Shown here: piece by piece, positions 8,772-17,263 of the stretch
How the letters are laid out: each line of letters starts with the position of its first letter
How positions within the stretch are numbered: position 1 is the stretch's first letter
Source of the DNA: Peptostreptococcaceae bacterium
GTDB lineage: Bacteria; Bacillota; Clostridia; Peptostreptococcales; Peptostreptococcaceae
Assembly: GCA_902363255.1 (NCBI GenBank)
Contig: CABIZO010000005.1
Span: 186,001-250,000 of the forward strand
Length of the DNA stretch: 64,000 bases
Direction: 5' to 3'
Notes under the pieces: generated by a model
What the model was told of the DNA's origin: nothing
The model's input: the letters and a program-made list of their open reading frames with translations, nothing else
Databases searched by the model: none
Program-made: the position numbers and the translations under genes

Positions 8772-9221
8772 ATGTTTATTACAGATTTTTATATGGCATT
8801 AATAATAGGAGTGGCAAGTACATTGCTATTTACTGAAAAAACGGGGATTACACCAGGAGGGTTAATAGCAGCTAGTTATTTGGCATTAGTATTTGATTCG
8901 CCTATAACATTAGCGTTAATATTTTTAGTTTCATTTTTAACGTATTGGATTGTTAACTTTATATTACCTAAGTTTGTAATTTTATATGGGAAAAGAAAAT
9001 TCACAGCTACTTTAATTATAGCTATAGTTTTAAAGTTAGTATTTGAATTCACATATCCATTAACACCATTCCCAACATTTGAATTTAGAGGTATAGGAAT
9101 AATTGTACCAGCTTTATTAGCAAACTCTTATTCAAGACAAGGAATAAAACTTACAGTAATATCTACACTTTTAATGACTGGATTTGTATTTGCATTAATG
9201 CAAGTTTTATATTTAGTGTAA
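8772..9221 (+). CDS. pgsC: Poly-gamma-glutamate synthase subunit PgsC/CapC
   Basis: The 149-residue integral membrane protein has four or five hydrophobic segments and the family motif EKTGITPGGLIAASYLAL (about residues 22-39). It is the standard length for PgsC/CapC, which together with PgsB forms the catalytic core of the membrane-bound polymerase. It starts 10 bases after pgsB with the ribosome binding site AGGAGGAG and is separated from pgsA by 10 bases, so coupled expression is likely. The small PgsE/CapE subunit known from bacilli was searched for after pgsA and not found. Confidence 0.92.
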   Translation: MFITDFYMALIIGVASTLLFTEKTGITPGGLIAASYLALVFDSPITLALIFLVSFLTYWIVNFILPKFVILYGKRKFTATLIIAIVLKLVFEFTYPLTPFPTFEFRGIGIIVPALLANSYSRQGIKLTVISTLLMTGFVFALMQVLYLV

Positions 9222-9231
9222 GGAGACGTTT

Positions 9232-10485
9232 ATGAAAAACAAATTAACATTTAAAGAACGATTACAGATAAAGATAAAAAAACAACCTAAAATAACAAAT
9301 AAAAAAACATTAATAATAATATTTTTGCTTGCAAGTGTAGTTTTTGGATCTAGTTTTGTATATGCAAACACTAATAATAAAAAAGTTAATCTTAGTTATT
9401 CAGATAATAAAATAGCACAATTTACTTTTGTAGGAGATATAATGCTAGGAAGATCGATTAAAACTAAAAGTGAATTGAATAACTATGAAGGTATATTTAA
9501 AGATGTATCGTATTTATGGAAAGATTCACAATATGTTTCTGGAAACGTAGAAAGTGCTTTACTTGATAACCCAGATGATTTTGAAAAAAGTGATAAGGAA
9601 ATACATTTATATGCAGAAACTAAAGTTGCAAAGCTTTTAAAAAATGAAGGATTTACAATGGCAAACCTATCAAATAACCACTTAGGTGATTTTGGTAGAG
9701 ATGGAGTAATAAGTACTATTAATGCAGTTAAATCTGCTGGATTAAATTATGTTGGTGCGGGTAAAAATATAGATGATGCTGCTACTTATGATATACAAGA
9801 AGTTAATGGTATAAAGGTTGCTACTTTAAGTATAAGTGATATAGTACCAAAAGATTTCAGTGCAAATAGAACTGAAGCGGGTATATTATCAACTATGTAT
9901 CCTAGTTATAACAAATTAGTATATGAAGCATCTCAAGAAGCAGATTTAGTAGTTGTAAATCTACATTGGGGTGTTGAGTATGGAGTTGATGAAAGTGAAA
10001 CTCAAGAAAAGATTGGGAAAGCTTTAATTGATGCTGGTGCTGATATAATTATAGGATCTCATCCTCATGTGCTGCAACCTATACAAACATATAAAGACGG
10101 AATAATATTCTACAGTATGGGTAACTTTGTATTCGATCAAGGTTGGAGTAGAACAAAAGATAGTATGGTATTAAATTACTACATTAATGAAAATGGTGAG
10201 GGAACTTTTGAGGTAGTTCCAGTAAGGGTAGAGAATGGATATCCAGTAGCAACTACTAATAAGTTTTATAAAAAAAGAATATTTGCAACATTAACTAAAA
10301 ATTTAGATAAGTCTAAATTTGAAGTTACAGGAGATACATTAACATTAAAAAATATTATTAAAACAGATATAACTAAAGAAGAAAATGTAGAACAAACACA
10401 AGAGGGTATTTTAGAGCAACCACAAGTTCAAGAAAATGCTTTACAACCACAAGTTCAAGAAAATACTTTACAGCAAGCTCAATAA
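9232..10485 (+). CDS. pgsA: Poly-gamma-glutamate export/assembly protein PgsA/CapA
   Basis: The 417-residue protein has a basic cytoplasmic N-terminus, one membrane span at about residues 24-44 and an extracellular metallophosphatase-fold CapA domain. Visible motifs are FVGDIMLGRS, GNVESAL, NLSNNHLGDFG, NLHWGVEYG and GSHPHVLQP, the pattern of the PGA_cap family. CapA/PgsA is needed to carry or assemble the growing polymer outside the cell. The C-terminal about 45 residues are glutamine- and glutamate-rich with a short repeat (PQVQENALQ/PQVQENTLQ), an unstructured tail not needed for the family fold. A longer 98-base gap separates it from the next gene. Confidence 0.93.
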   Translation: MKNKLTFKERLQIKIKKQPKITNKKTLIIIFLLASVVFGSSFVYANTNNKKVNLSYSDNKIAQFTFVGDIMLGRSIKTKSELNNYEGIFKDVSYLWKDSQYVSGNVESALLDNPDDFEKSDKEIHLYAETKVAKLLKNEGFTMANLSNNHLGDFGRDGVISTINAVKSAGLNYVGAGKNIDDAATYDIQEVNGIKVATLSISDIVPKDFSANRTEAGILSTMYPSYNKLVYEASQEADLVVVNLHWGVEYGVDESETQEKIGKALIDAGADIIIGSHPHVLQPIQTYKDGIIFYSMGNFVFDQGWSRTKDSMVLNYYINENGEGTFEVVPVRVENGYPVATTNKFYKKRIFATLTKNLDKSKFEVTGDTLTLKNIIKTDITKEENVEQTQEGILEQPQVQENALQPQVQENTLQQAQ

Positions 10486-10583
10486 GAAATACTATAACAA
10501 AAAGTATTACGGATATTCATATGATCGATAATAAGTAAATTTAAGTTAACGGGGAAAAATCATATTAAGAAGGAAGTTATGCT

Positions 10584-12203
10584 ATGAGTAAGAGGTATAG
10601 TAAAAGCAAAAAAATAAAAACAAGGAAGAAAAGAATAAAAATATTAAAAGTATTAACTGTATTTATATTAATAATTTCTATAATTGGAGTTTTGTATATT
10701 AAAAAGAATGGACTTAACTTTAACAGTCTATCTAAAATTAACTCTAAATATTCTTATAGTATAAGTACATCGAATGAATTGGCAACAAAAGTTGGAGAAG
10801 AAATTCTTGCTAATGGTGGTAATGCAGTAGATGCTGCGGTGGCTGTTGCATACACTCTAGGAGTAGTAGAACCATACGGATCTGGAATTGGTGGAGGAGG
10901 AGGTATGCTTATATACAATCCATCTTCTGATGATTATAAATTCTATGATTACAAAGATGTAGCTCCTTTATCTCAAAGTACTAAAACGAGTGATATAGGG
11001 GTTCCTGGATTTGTGGCTGGTATGGAAAAAGTGTTACAAGATTATGGAACTATGGATTTTGCAGATTTAATTCAACCTTCAATTGATTTTGCAAAAAATG
11101 GATTTAAAGTTGATAGTGATTTAGAAAAAGTTATAAATGTTTATTCTGCAACACTTATGAATAATAGTGCATATGTGAAAAATGGACAGATAATAAAAAA
11201 AGGTGATACATTAGTTCAAGAAGAATTAGCAAAAACACTAGAGTATATTAAAGAAAATGGTGCTAAAGGTTTTTATGAAGATGTTATAGCTAGTGATATA
11301 TCTCAAAAAACAGTTTTAACTGTGGATGATATGAAAAGTTATCAAGTAGATGTTATAGAACCTGTTACTGGAGAATTTAATGGATATACTCTTGTTTCTG
11401 CTCCAGCGCCATTCTCAGGAACAACTTTAATTCAAACAATGGAGCTTATTGAACAGCTTGCTAAGAATAAAGATTTGAATGATGTTAATACTTATTTAGA
11501 TGTTCTTAATACAGCTACTGATTTATCAACATATGAAAGAATCAAAAAAATTGCTGACCCTGATTATGTAAATGTTAATTATCAATCAATGACTTCAGAA
11601 GATTATATAAAATCATTGGTATCTCTTGGAAATGTTGAATATGAAGATGATGAGGAATCTGAAAGTACAACACATTTTTCTATAGTAGATAAGGATGGCA
11701 TGGTAGTTTCGTCTACAAATACGTTAGGTCATTTCTTTGGTTCGGAAACATTGGTAGATGGATTCTATTTAAATGGAACGTTAAGTAATTTTGGAAAGAG
11801 TGGCATTAATAAATATGCACCTGGAAAAAAACCAAGAACTTTTACGTCTCCTACAATAGTTAAGAAAGGTAATGACTTTACATTAGCAATTGGAACTCCT
11901 GGAGGAAATAGAATAGTTAAGGTTTTAGCGCCTATTTTAGTTGATAAGTTATACTTTGAAAAAGACTTACAAGAATCTATAAATAAAAATAGGGTGATAT
12001 TCCATTCTAAAGGAACTATATTAGCTGAAGATGATGAAAGTAGAGAATCTATAATAGATATTAGTTATTCTAAATATCCTGTAATTAAATCGACAGATAA
12101 TTTATACTTTGGATCTGTTCAAGCTGCAGGTATAGAAAATGGTGAATACATTGGAGCTTCTGATATACGAAGATCTGGAAAAGTATATATAAGTAATAAA
12201 TAA
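10584..12203 (+). CDS. capD: CapD-like gamma-glutamyltransferase (capsule anchoring or release)
   Basis: This 539-residue protein belongs to the gamma-glutamyltranspeptidase family of N-terminal nucleophile hydrolases. It has a basic N-terminus and one membrane anchor (about residues 21-39). The GGT landmarks are GGNAVDAAVA (78-87), GSGIGGGGGMLIY and the autocleavage site STTHFSIVDKDG, with Thr362 as predicted nucleophile. PGGNRIVK lies near the end of the small subunit. In Bacillus anthracis CapD, encoded after capBCA, cuts poly-gamma-glutamate and attaches it to peptidoglycan; the position here suggests the same role. A free GGT that degrades glutathione or the polymer is the alternative, but the membrane anchor and operon position favour CapD. 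A dedicated terminator follows. Confidence 0.85.
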   Translation: MSKRYSKSKKIKTRKKRIKILKVLTVFILIISIIGVLYIKKNGLNFNSLSKINSKYSYSISTSNELATKVGEEILANGGNAVDAAVAVAYTLGVVEPYGSGIGGGGGMLIYNPSSDDYKFYDYKDVAPLSQSTKTSDIGVPGFVAGMEKVLQDYGTMDFADLIQPSIDFAKNGFKVDSDLEKVINVYSATLMNNSAYVKNGQIIKKGDTLVQEELAKTLEYIKENGAKGFYEDVIASDISQKTVLTVDDMKSYQVDVIEPVTGEFNGYTLVSAPAPFSGTTLIQTMELIEQLAKNKDLNDVNTYLDVLNTATDLSTYERIKKIADPDYVNVNYQSMTSEDYIKSLVSLGNVEYEDDEESESTTHFSIVDKDGMVVSSTNTLGHFFGSETLVDGFYLNGTLSNFGKSGINKYAPGKKPRTFTSPTIVKKGNDFTLAIGTPGGNRIVKVLAPILVDKLYFEKDLQESINKNRVIFHSKGTILAEDDESRESIIDISYSKYPVIKSTDNLYFGSVQAAGIENGEYIGASDIRRSGKVYISNK

Positions 12204-12208
12204 ATTTT

Positions 12209-12258
12209 AAATATCCTATATAATAGATTAGTTAAATCTATTATATAGGATATTTTTA
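12209..12258 (+). terminator. Terminator closing the pgsBCA-capD block
   Basis: A 21-bp perfect stem (12209-12229 with 12234-12254, core ATCCTATATAATAGATT) and a four-base loop, running into T-rich sequence. Confidence 0.88.
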
Positions 12259-12343
12259 TATATGAAGTAACTGAAAATAATATATTGTTACATGTAAGTG
12301 GGTAATAATATATAATAACTAAAAAATATGCAAGGAGAATAAT

Positions 12344-13474
12344 ATGTTAGGTTTATATATACATATTCCTTTCTGTGTATCTAAGTGCAAATATTGTGAT
12401 TTTAATTCATATAAACTAGACTTAGATGAAAAAAGGAAATACTTAAATGCTTTACAAAAGGAAATGGAGCTTTATAAAGAAGAAATTAGAGGTAAATATA
12501 TTGATACAATATTTATTGGAGGTGGAACACCAAGTATACTAACTCAAGATGAAATTAAATTTTTATTTGATAATATAAAAAATAATTTTGAAATTAAAAA
12601 AGATGCTGAAATAACAATTGAATGTAATCCAGGAACATTAACTATAAATAAACTAAAGGTTATGAAAGAATGTGGAGTTAATAGACTGAGTATAGGTTTA
12701 CAAGCAGTTCAAAATGAACACCTAGAATATATAGGTAGAATACATACATATGAAGAATTTGAAAAAAATTATATTCAGGCTAAAGAGATTGGTTTTGAAA
12801 ATATAAATATTGATCTTATGTATGCTCTTCCTAATCAAAAAAAAGAAGATTGGATTGAATCTTTAGAGAAAATCGTAAAATTAGATCCTTCTCATATTTC
12901 TGCATATTCTTTAATATTAGAAGAAAATACGGAGTTATTCAATATGTATCAAAGAAATGAATTTAAATTATTGGATGAAGATACAGATATTGAAATGTAT
13001 GAACATACAATAAATTACTTAAAATCTCATGGATATAATCAATATGAAATATCGAATTATGCAAAATTAGGATTTGAATGCCAACATAATATCTTATATT
13101 GGAAATGTGAAAATTACGTTGGATTAGGAGCGTCAGCATCTGGATATTTAAATGGGACAAGATATAATAATTTGTGTGAATTAGATAAATATGAAGAAAT
13201 AATACATAGTGGTAAAAAACCTATAGAGTGGGAAGAAAAACTAAGTATTAAAGATAAAATAGAGGAAAGTATATTCTTAGGATTAAGAATGAATGAAGGA
13301 ATAAAATTTAAAGATTTCCAAGAAAAGTTTAATTTTGACTTTGAGAAAGAATATAAAAATGAAATTAATAGATTGGAAAAAATGAAATTGATTGATATTA
13401 ATAAATATAGAATGAAATTAACTCAAAAAGGAAGAGAGATATCTAATAGTGTTTTTGTAGAATTTATAAAATAA
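12344..13474 (+). CDS. hemW: Radical SAM haem chaperone HemW (formerly HemN-like)
   Basis: The 376-residue protein has the radical SAM cluster motif CVSKCKYCDF (C-x3-C-x2-C) near residue 11, then IFIGGGTPS, ECNPGT, NRLSIGLQA and the C-terminal HemN domain (LGLRMNEGI). HemW proteins bind haem and deliver it to target enzymes; they lack coproporphyrinogen oxidase activity despite older names. It starts with ATG behind CAAGGAGAA and precedes hrcA by 115 bases, the usual lepA-hemW-hrcA order except that the pgs block separates it from lepA. Confidence 0.9.
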   Translation: MLGLYIHIPFCVSKCKYCDFNSYKLDLDEKRKYLNALQKEMELYKEEIRGKYIDTIFIGGGTPSILTQDEIKFLFDNIKNNFEIKKDAEITIECNPGTLTINKLKVMKECGVNRLSIGLQAVQNEHLEYIGRIHTYEEFEKNYIQAKEIGFENINIDLMYALPNQKKEDWIESLEKIVKLDPSHISAYSLILEENTELFNMYQRNEFKLLDEDTDIEMYEHTINYLKSHGYNQYEISNYAKLGFECQHNILYWKCENYVGLGASASGYLNGTRYNNLCELDKYEEIIHSGKKPIEWEEKLSIKDKIEESIFLGLRMNEGIKFKDFQEKFNFDFEKEYKNEINRLEKMKLIDINKYRMKLTQKGREISNSVFVEFIK

Positions 13475-13497
13475 GAAAACAAATTATTTGAAAAGTA

Positions 13498-13528
13498 TTG
13501 ACAATAAAAAAATAACGTGGTATATAAT
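13498..13528 (+). promoter_or_regulatory. Sigma-A promoter of the hrcA operon
   Basis: TTGACA at 13498 with a TATATAAT element at 13521-13528 (spacing 17 to TATATA or 19 to TATAAT). It lies immediately upstream of the CIRCE operator, so HrcA binding would block transcription. Confidence 0.8.
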
Positions 13529-13541
13529 ATATATAATCTTT

Positions 13542-13568
13542 TTAGCACTCGTAATTAATGAGTGCTAA
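13542..13568 (+). promoter_or_regulatory. CIRCE operator (HrcA binding site)
   Basis: TTAGCACTC-N9-GAGTGCTAA is an exact match to the CIRCE inverted repeat bound by HrcA. It lies just downstream of the -10 element and 21 bases before hrcA, giving negative autoregulation of the heat-shock operon. Confidence 0.98.
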
Positions 13569-13589
13569 CAGCGAAGGAGGTATTTAAAA

Positions 13590-14621
13590 ATGGAACTAAA
13601 TGAAAGAAAAATGAATATCCTCAAAGCAATAGTTAAAGATTATATAGAAACAGCTGAAGCTGTAGGGTCTAGAACAATATCGAAAAAGTATAACCTTGGT
13701 GTTAGCGCGGCGACAATTAGAAATGAAATGGCGGATTTGGAGGAGTTAGGTTACTTAGTTCAACCTTATACATCTGCTGGGAGAGTACCAACAGAAAAAG
13801 GCTATAAACTATATGTTAATTCTTTAATGAATACCATAGAACTTAGTGATAATGATAAAGAGATAATTGAAAGATGTGTAGAAAGTAATATGAATCATAT
13901 TCAAGATTTAATACACGAAACATCAAAAATGTTATCTCAATTAACAAATTATACAACTGTTGCCATGACAAAACACTTATCTACTTTAAGTGAAATTAAG
14001 CACATTCAGCTAGTCAGAATGCATGAAAATGAAATTTTATTAATAGTAGTTACAGAAAAAGGCGATATAAAGAAATCAAGCTTAAGTGCTAAAATTGATT
14101 TAGATCAAGCTAAGTTGAATTTAATTTCTGATAATTTAACTAGAAAGCTTTCAGGTAAAACTATAACAGAAATAGATGACAGATTAATAGCATATATAAA
14201 ATACGAAATTGGTGAATATTCATCAATAATAGATCAATTACTTAATCTGTTAAATACAAATCCTACTGAAGAAGAGCTTTCAATGACTTTAAATGGAGCT
14301 ACTAATATTTTTAATTACCCAGAATTTAATGATGTGCTAAAGGCTAGGTCATTTTTAGATATGTTAGGTACAAAAGAGACTATAGCTAAAATAGTTAAAT
14401 CAAAAGGAATATTAAAAAATAATGCTACAATTATTATTGGTAGTGATAATGATTGTGAACAGGCTCAAGAATGTAGTGTTGTGACAGCCACGTATAAAGT
14501 AGATAAAGATTTAATCGGTCGTATAAGCTTTATAGGACCTACAAGAATGGATTATTCTAGAATATATTCGATAATAAATTATATGAATATATTATTAAAT
14601 AATAAATCAAATAAATTTTAA
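13590..14621 (+). CDS. hrcA: Heat-inducible transcription repressor HrcA
   Basis: This 343-residue protein has the HrcA N-terminal winged helix (RKMNILKAIVKDYIETAEAVGSR at residues 6-28, then GVSAATIRNEMADLEELGYL) and the GAF-like HrcA C-terminal domain ending with IGPTRMDYSRIYSIINYM. It represses class I heat-shock genes through CIRCE, and the site is present 21 bases upstream, so the gene controls its own operon. The ribosome binding site is GAAGGAGG. It leads hrcA-grpE-dnaK-dnaJ. Confidence 0.97.
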   Translation: MELNERKMNILKAIVKDYIETAEAVGSRTISKKYNLGVSAATIRNEMADLEELGYLVQPYTSAGRVPTEKGYKLYVNSLMNTIELSDNDKEIIERCVESNMNHIQDLIHETSKMLSQLTNYTTVAMTKHLSTLSEIKHIQLVRMHENEILLIVVTEKGDIKKSSLSAKIDLDQAKLNLISDNLTRKLSGKTITEIDDRLIAYIKYEIGEYSSIIDQLLNLLNTNPTEEELSMTLNGATNIFNYPEFNDVLKARSFLDMLGTKETIAKIVKSKGILKNNATIIIGSDNDCEQAQECSVVTATYKVDKDLIGRISFIGPTRMDYSRIYSIINYMNILLNNKSNKF

Positions 14622-14635
14622 GCTGAGGGGTGTAA

Positions 14636-15238
14636 ATGTTGGAAAAAAACATGAATCAGGATGAAAAAATACAAGAAAATTGCACTTCTAACGAAGAGGA
14701 AATAGTAAACACGTCTGAAGAGAATGCAGATGTTGAGACTACATGTGAAGACAATGTAACAGATATAAACTCTAAATTAGAAGAAAAAAAAATAAATGAC
14801 AAAATAGAAGAGCTTGAAAAACAAGTTGAAGAAAAAGATGACAAATATAAAAGACTTCAAGCAGAGTATTCTAACTATATGAGAAGAACTCAAGAAGAAA
14901 AGCAAACTATAGGTATATTTGCTAATGAAAAAATAATTAAAGAATTAATACCTGTTATAGATAGCATGGAAAGAGCAATGGATGCATGTTCAGATAAAGA
15001 AGATGATATGTACAAAGGTATTGAACTTGTACATAAACAGTTATTAGACTGTTTACAAAAATTTGAGGTTGAAGAAATAAGTGCCTTAAATGAAGAATTT
15101 GATCCAAATTTACACTTAGCTGTAATGCAAGAAAGTGTAGAAGGAGTAGAACCAAACAAAGTTGTGATGGTGCTACAAAAAGGTTATAAATTAAAAACAA
15201 AAGTTATAAGACCTACAATGGTTAAAGTTTCTTGTTAA
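14636..15238 (+). CDS. grpE: Nucleotide exchange factor GrpE
   Basis: A 200-residue protein with an acidic, disordered N-terminus (about 55 residues), a long coiled coil (KIEELEKQVEEKDDKYKRLQAEY) and the compact beta domain carrying the GrpE signature around NLHLAVMQE and VLQKGYKLKTKVIRPTMV. It exchanges ADP for ATP on DnaK and can act as a thermosensor. It starts 14 bases after hrcA and precedes dnaK by 56 bases. Confidence 0.97.
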   Translation: MLEKNMNQDEKIQENCTSNEEEIVNTSEENADVETTCEDNVTDINSKLEEKKINDKIEELEKQVEEKDDKYKRLQAEYSNYMRRTQEEKQTIGIFANEKIIKELIPVIDSMERAMDACSDKEDDMYKGIELVHKQLLDCLQKFEVEEISALNEEFDPNLHLAVMQESVEGVEPNKVVMVLQKGYKLKTKVIRPTMVKVSC

Positions 15239-15294
15239 TTAAAATAATAAATTATTAAATTTAAATAGATGAAGAATTAAGGAGGAAATGAATT

Positions 15295-17124
15295 ATGTCA
15301 AAAGTAATAGGAATAGATTTAGGAACAACTAACTCTTGTGTTGCTGTTTTAGAAAATGGGGAACCACAAATAATAGCAAATAACGAAGGTATGAGAACTA
15401 CTCCATCAGTAGTTGCATTTACTAAAGGTGGAGAAAGAATAGTAGGGGAGCCTGCAAAAAGACAAGCAGTTACAAATGCTGATAACACTGTTATATCAAT
15501 AAAAACTCATATGGGTACTGATTACAAAGTGAATATAGAAGGTAAAGGTTACACTCCACAAGAAATATCAGCTATAATACTTCAAAAATTAAAAGCTGAT
15601 GCTGAAAGTTATTTAGGTCAACCAGTTAAAGAAGCTGTTATAACAGTTCCAGCTTACTTCACTGATGCTCAAAGACAAGCTACTAAAGATGCTGGTAGAA
15701 TAGCAGGATTAGAAGTTAAGAGAATAATAAACGAACCAACTGCTGCGGCTCTTGCATACGGCATGGATAAATTAGATCAAGATAAAAAAATATTAGTATT
15801 TGACTTAGGTGGGGGTACTTTCGACGTATCTATACTTGAAATAGGTGACGGTACTTTCGAAGTTTTAGCTACTGCTGGTAACAACAGATTAGGTGGAGAT
15901 GACTTCGATAAAGTTATAATAGATTATTTAGCTGAAGAATTCAAAAAAGCTGAAGGTGTTGACTTAAGAGAAGACAATATGGCTCTTCAAAGATTAAAAG
16001 AAGCTGCTGAAAAAGCTAAAAAAGAATTATCTTCAACAATGAGCTCAAACATAAACTTACCATTCATAACTGCTACTGCAAGTGGACCAAAACATATGAA
16101 TATAGATTTATCAAGAGCTAAATTCGATGAATTAACTCATCACTTAGTAGAAAAAACTATGGAACCAACTAAGAGAGCTTTATCTGATGCTGGACTTTCT
16201 GTATCAGAAATAGATGATGTATTATTAGTAGGTGGATCTACAAGAATACCAGCTGTTCAAGATGCTGTTAAAAAATTCATAGGAAAAGAACCTCATAAAG
16301 GTATAAACCCAGATGAATGTGTTGCTGCGGGTGCTGCTATACAAGCTGGTGTTTTAACTGGTGAAGTTAACGACTTATTATTATTAGACGTAACTCCATT
16401 ATCTTTAGGAATAGAAACTATGGGTAACGTAATGACTAAAATAATAGAAAGAAATACTACTATACCAACTAAGAAATCTCAAGTATTCTCAACTGCTGCA
16501 GATAACCAAACTGCTGTTGATATACATGTACTTCAAGGTGAAAGAAGTATGTCTTATGACAATACTACTTTAGGTAGATTCCAATTATCTGAAATACCAC
16601 CAGCACCAAGAGGAATACCTCAAATAGAAGTTACTTTTGATATAGATGCTAACGGTATAGTTCACGTTACTGCTAAAGATTTAGGAACTGGAAAAGAACA
16701 AAAAGTTACTATAACTTCAGGAACTAACTTAAGTGAAGAAGAAATAGAAAGAAAAGTTAAAGAAGCTGAAATGAATGCTGAAGCTGATAAAGCTAAAAAA
16801 GATAAAATAGAAGCGGTTAACCAAGCTGATTCAACTATATATCAAACAGAAAAAACTTTAAATGAACTTGGTGATAAAGTAAGTGCTGATGATAAATCTG
16901 CAATAGAGGCTGCTCTTGCTTCATTAAAAGAAGTAAAAGATAAAGAAGCTGCTACAGCAGAGGAAATAAAAGCTGCTATAGATGAAGTAATGAATAAATT
17001 CCATAAAGTATCTGAGCAAATGTATCAACAAGCTCAAGCTGAACAAGCTGCTCAAGGTGGAGAACAATCTACAGGAAATCAATCAAATGATGATGTAGTA
17101 GATGCTGATTTTAAAGAAGTATAA
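15295..17124 (+). CDS. dnaK: Chaperone DnaK (Hsp70)
   Basis: The 609-residue protein is a complete Hsp70. It begins MSKVIGIDLGTTNSCVAV (phosphate 1 loop), has VFDLGGGTFDVSIL, VLLVGGSTRIPAVQ, the interdomain linker DLLLLDVTPLSLGI, a beta-sandwich substrate domain and a helical lid ending in a disordered tail DDVVDADFKEV. It folds and protects proteins with DnaJ and GrpE. The nucleotide-binding domain is of the shorter Gram-positive type. Codon use is strongly biased to a few A/T-ending codons, consistent with high expression. The ribosome binding site is AAGGAGGAAA. Confidence 0.99.
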   Translation: MSKVIGIDLGTTNSCVAVLENGEPQIIANNEGMRTTPSVVAFTKGGERIVGEPAKRQAVTNADNTVISIKTHMGTDYKVNIEGKGYTPQEISAIILQKLKADAESYLGQPVKEAVITVPAYFTDAQRQATKDAGRIAGLEVKRIINEPTAAALAYGMDKLDQDKKILVFDLGGGTFDVSILEIGDGTFEVLATAGNNRLGGDDFDKVIIDYLAEEFKKAEGVDLREDNMALQRLKEAAEKAKKELSSTMSSNINLPFITATASGPKHMNIDLSRAKFDELTHHLVEKTMEPTKRALSDAGLSVSEIDDVLLVGGSTRIPAVQDAVKKFIGKEPHKGINPDECVAAGAAIQAGVLTGEVNDLLLLDVTPLSLGIETMGNVMTKIIERNTTIPTKKSQVFSTAADNQTAVDIHVLQGERSMSYDNTTLGRFQLSEIPPAPRGIPQIEVTFDIDANGIVHVTAKDLGTGKEQKVTITSGTNLSEEEIERKVKEAEMNAEADKAKKDKIEAVNQADSTIYQTEKTLNELGDKVSADDKSAIEAALASLKEVKDKEAATAEEIKAAIDEVMNKFHKVSEQMYQQAQAEQAAQGGEQSTGNQSNDDVVDADFKEV

Positions 17125-17136
17125 AATTTAAATTTG

Positions 17137-17164
17137 TTGAAAAAACACACTAATTGTGTATAAT
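17137..17164 (+). promoter_or_regulatory. Candidate internal promoter between dnaK and dnaJ
   Basis: TTGAAA, 16 bases, TATAAT. It lies upstream of the hairpin at 17202-17234 and 100 bases before dnaJ, so dnaJ may have separate, HrcA-independent expression. Confidence 0.5.
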
Positions 17165-17201
17165 AAATTAAAGGATATTAATCTGTTTTGAAACAATTAA
17201 T

Positions 17202-17240
17202 AATAGCTTGTAGTTTGATATTCTACAAGCTATTGTTTTG
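17202..17240 (+). terminator. Hairpin between dnaK and dnaJ (terminator or attenuator)
   Basis: AATAGCTTGTAG pairs perfectly with CTACAAGCTATT around a nine-base loop, followed by GTTTTG. It could partly end dnaK transcripts or act as an mRNA processing or stability element, which would make dnaJ less abundant than dnaK. Confidence 0.6.
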
Positions 17241-17263
17241 TAATATAAAGGTGGTGACAATAC

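Noticed and set aside
14890..15200. Antisense reading frames over grpE and the dnaK start, one with many cysteines and serines.
   Set aside because: They mirror the codon pattern of the real genes on the other strand, carry no ribosome binding site and no family motif.
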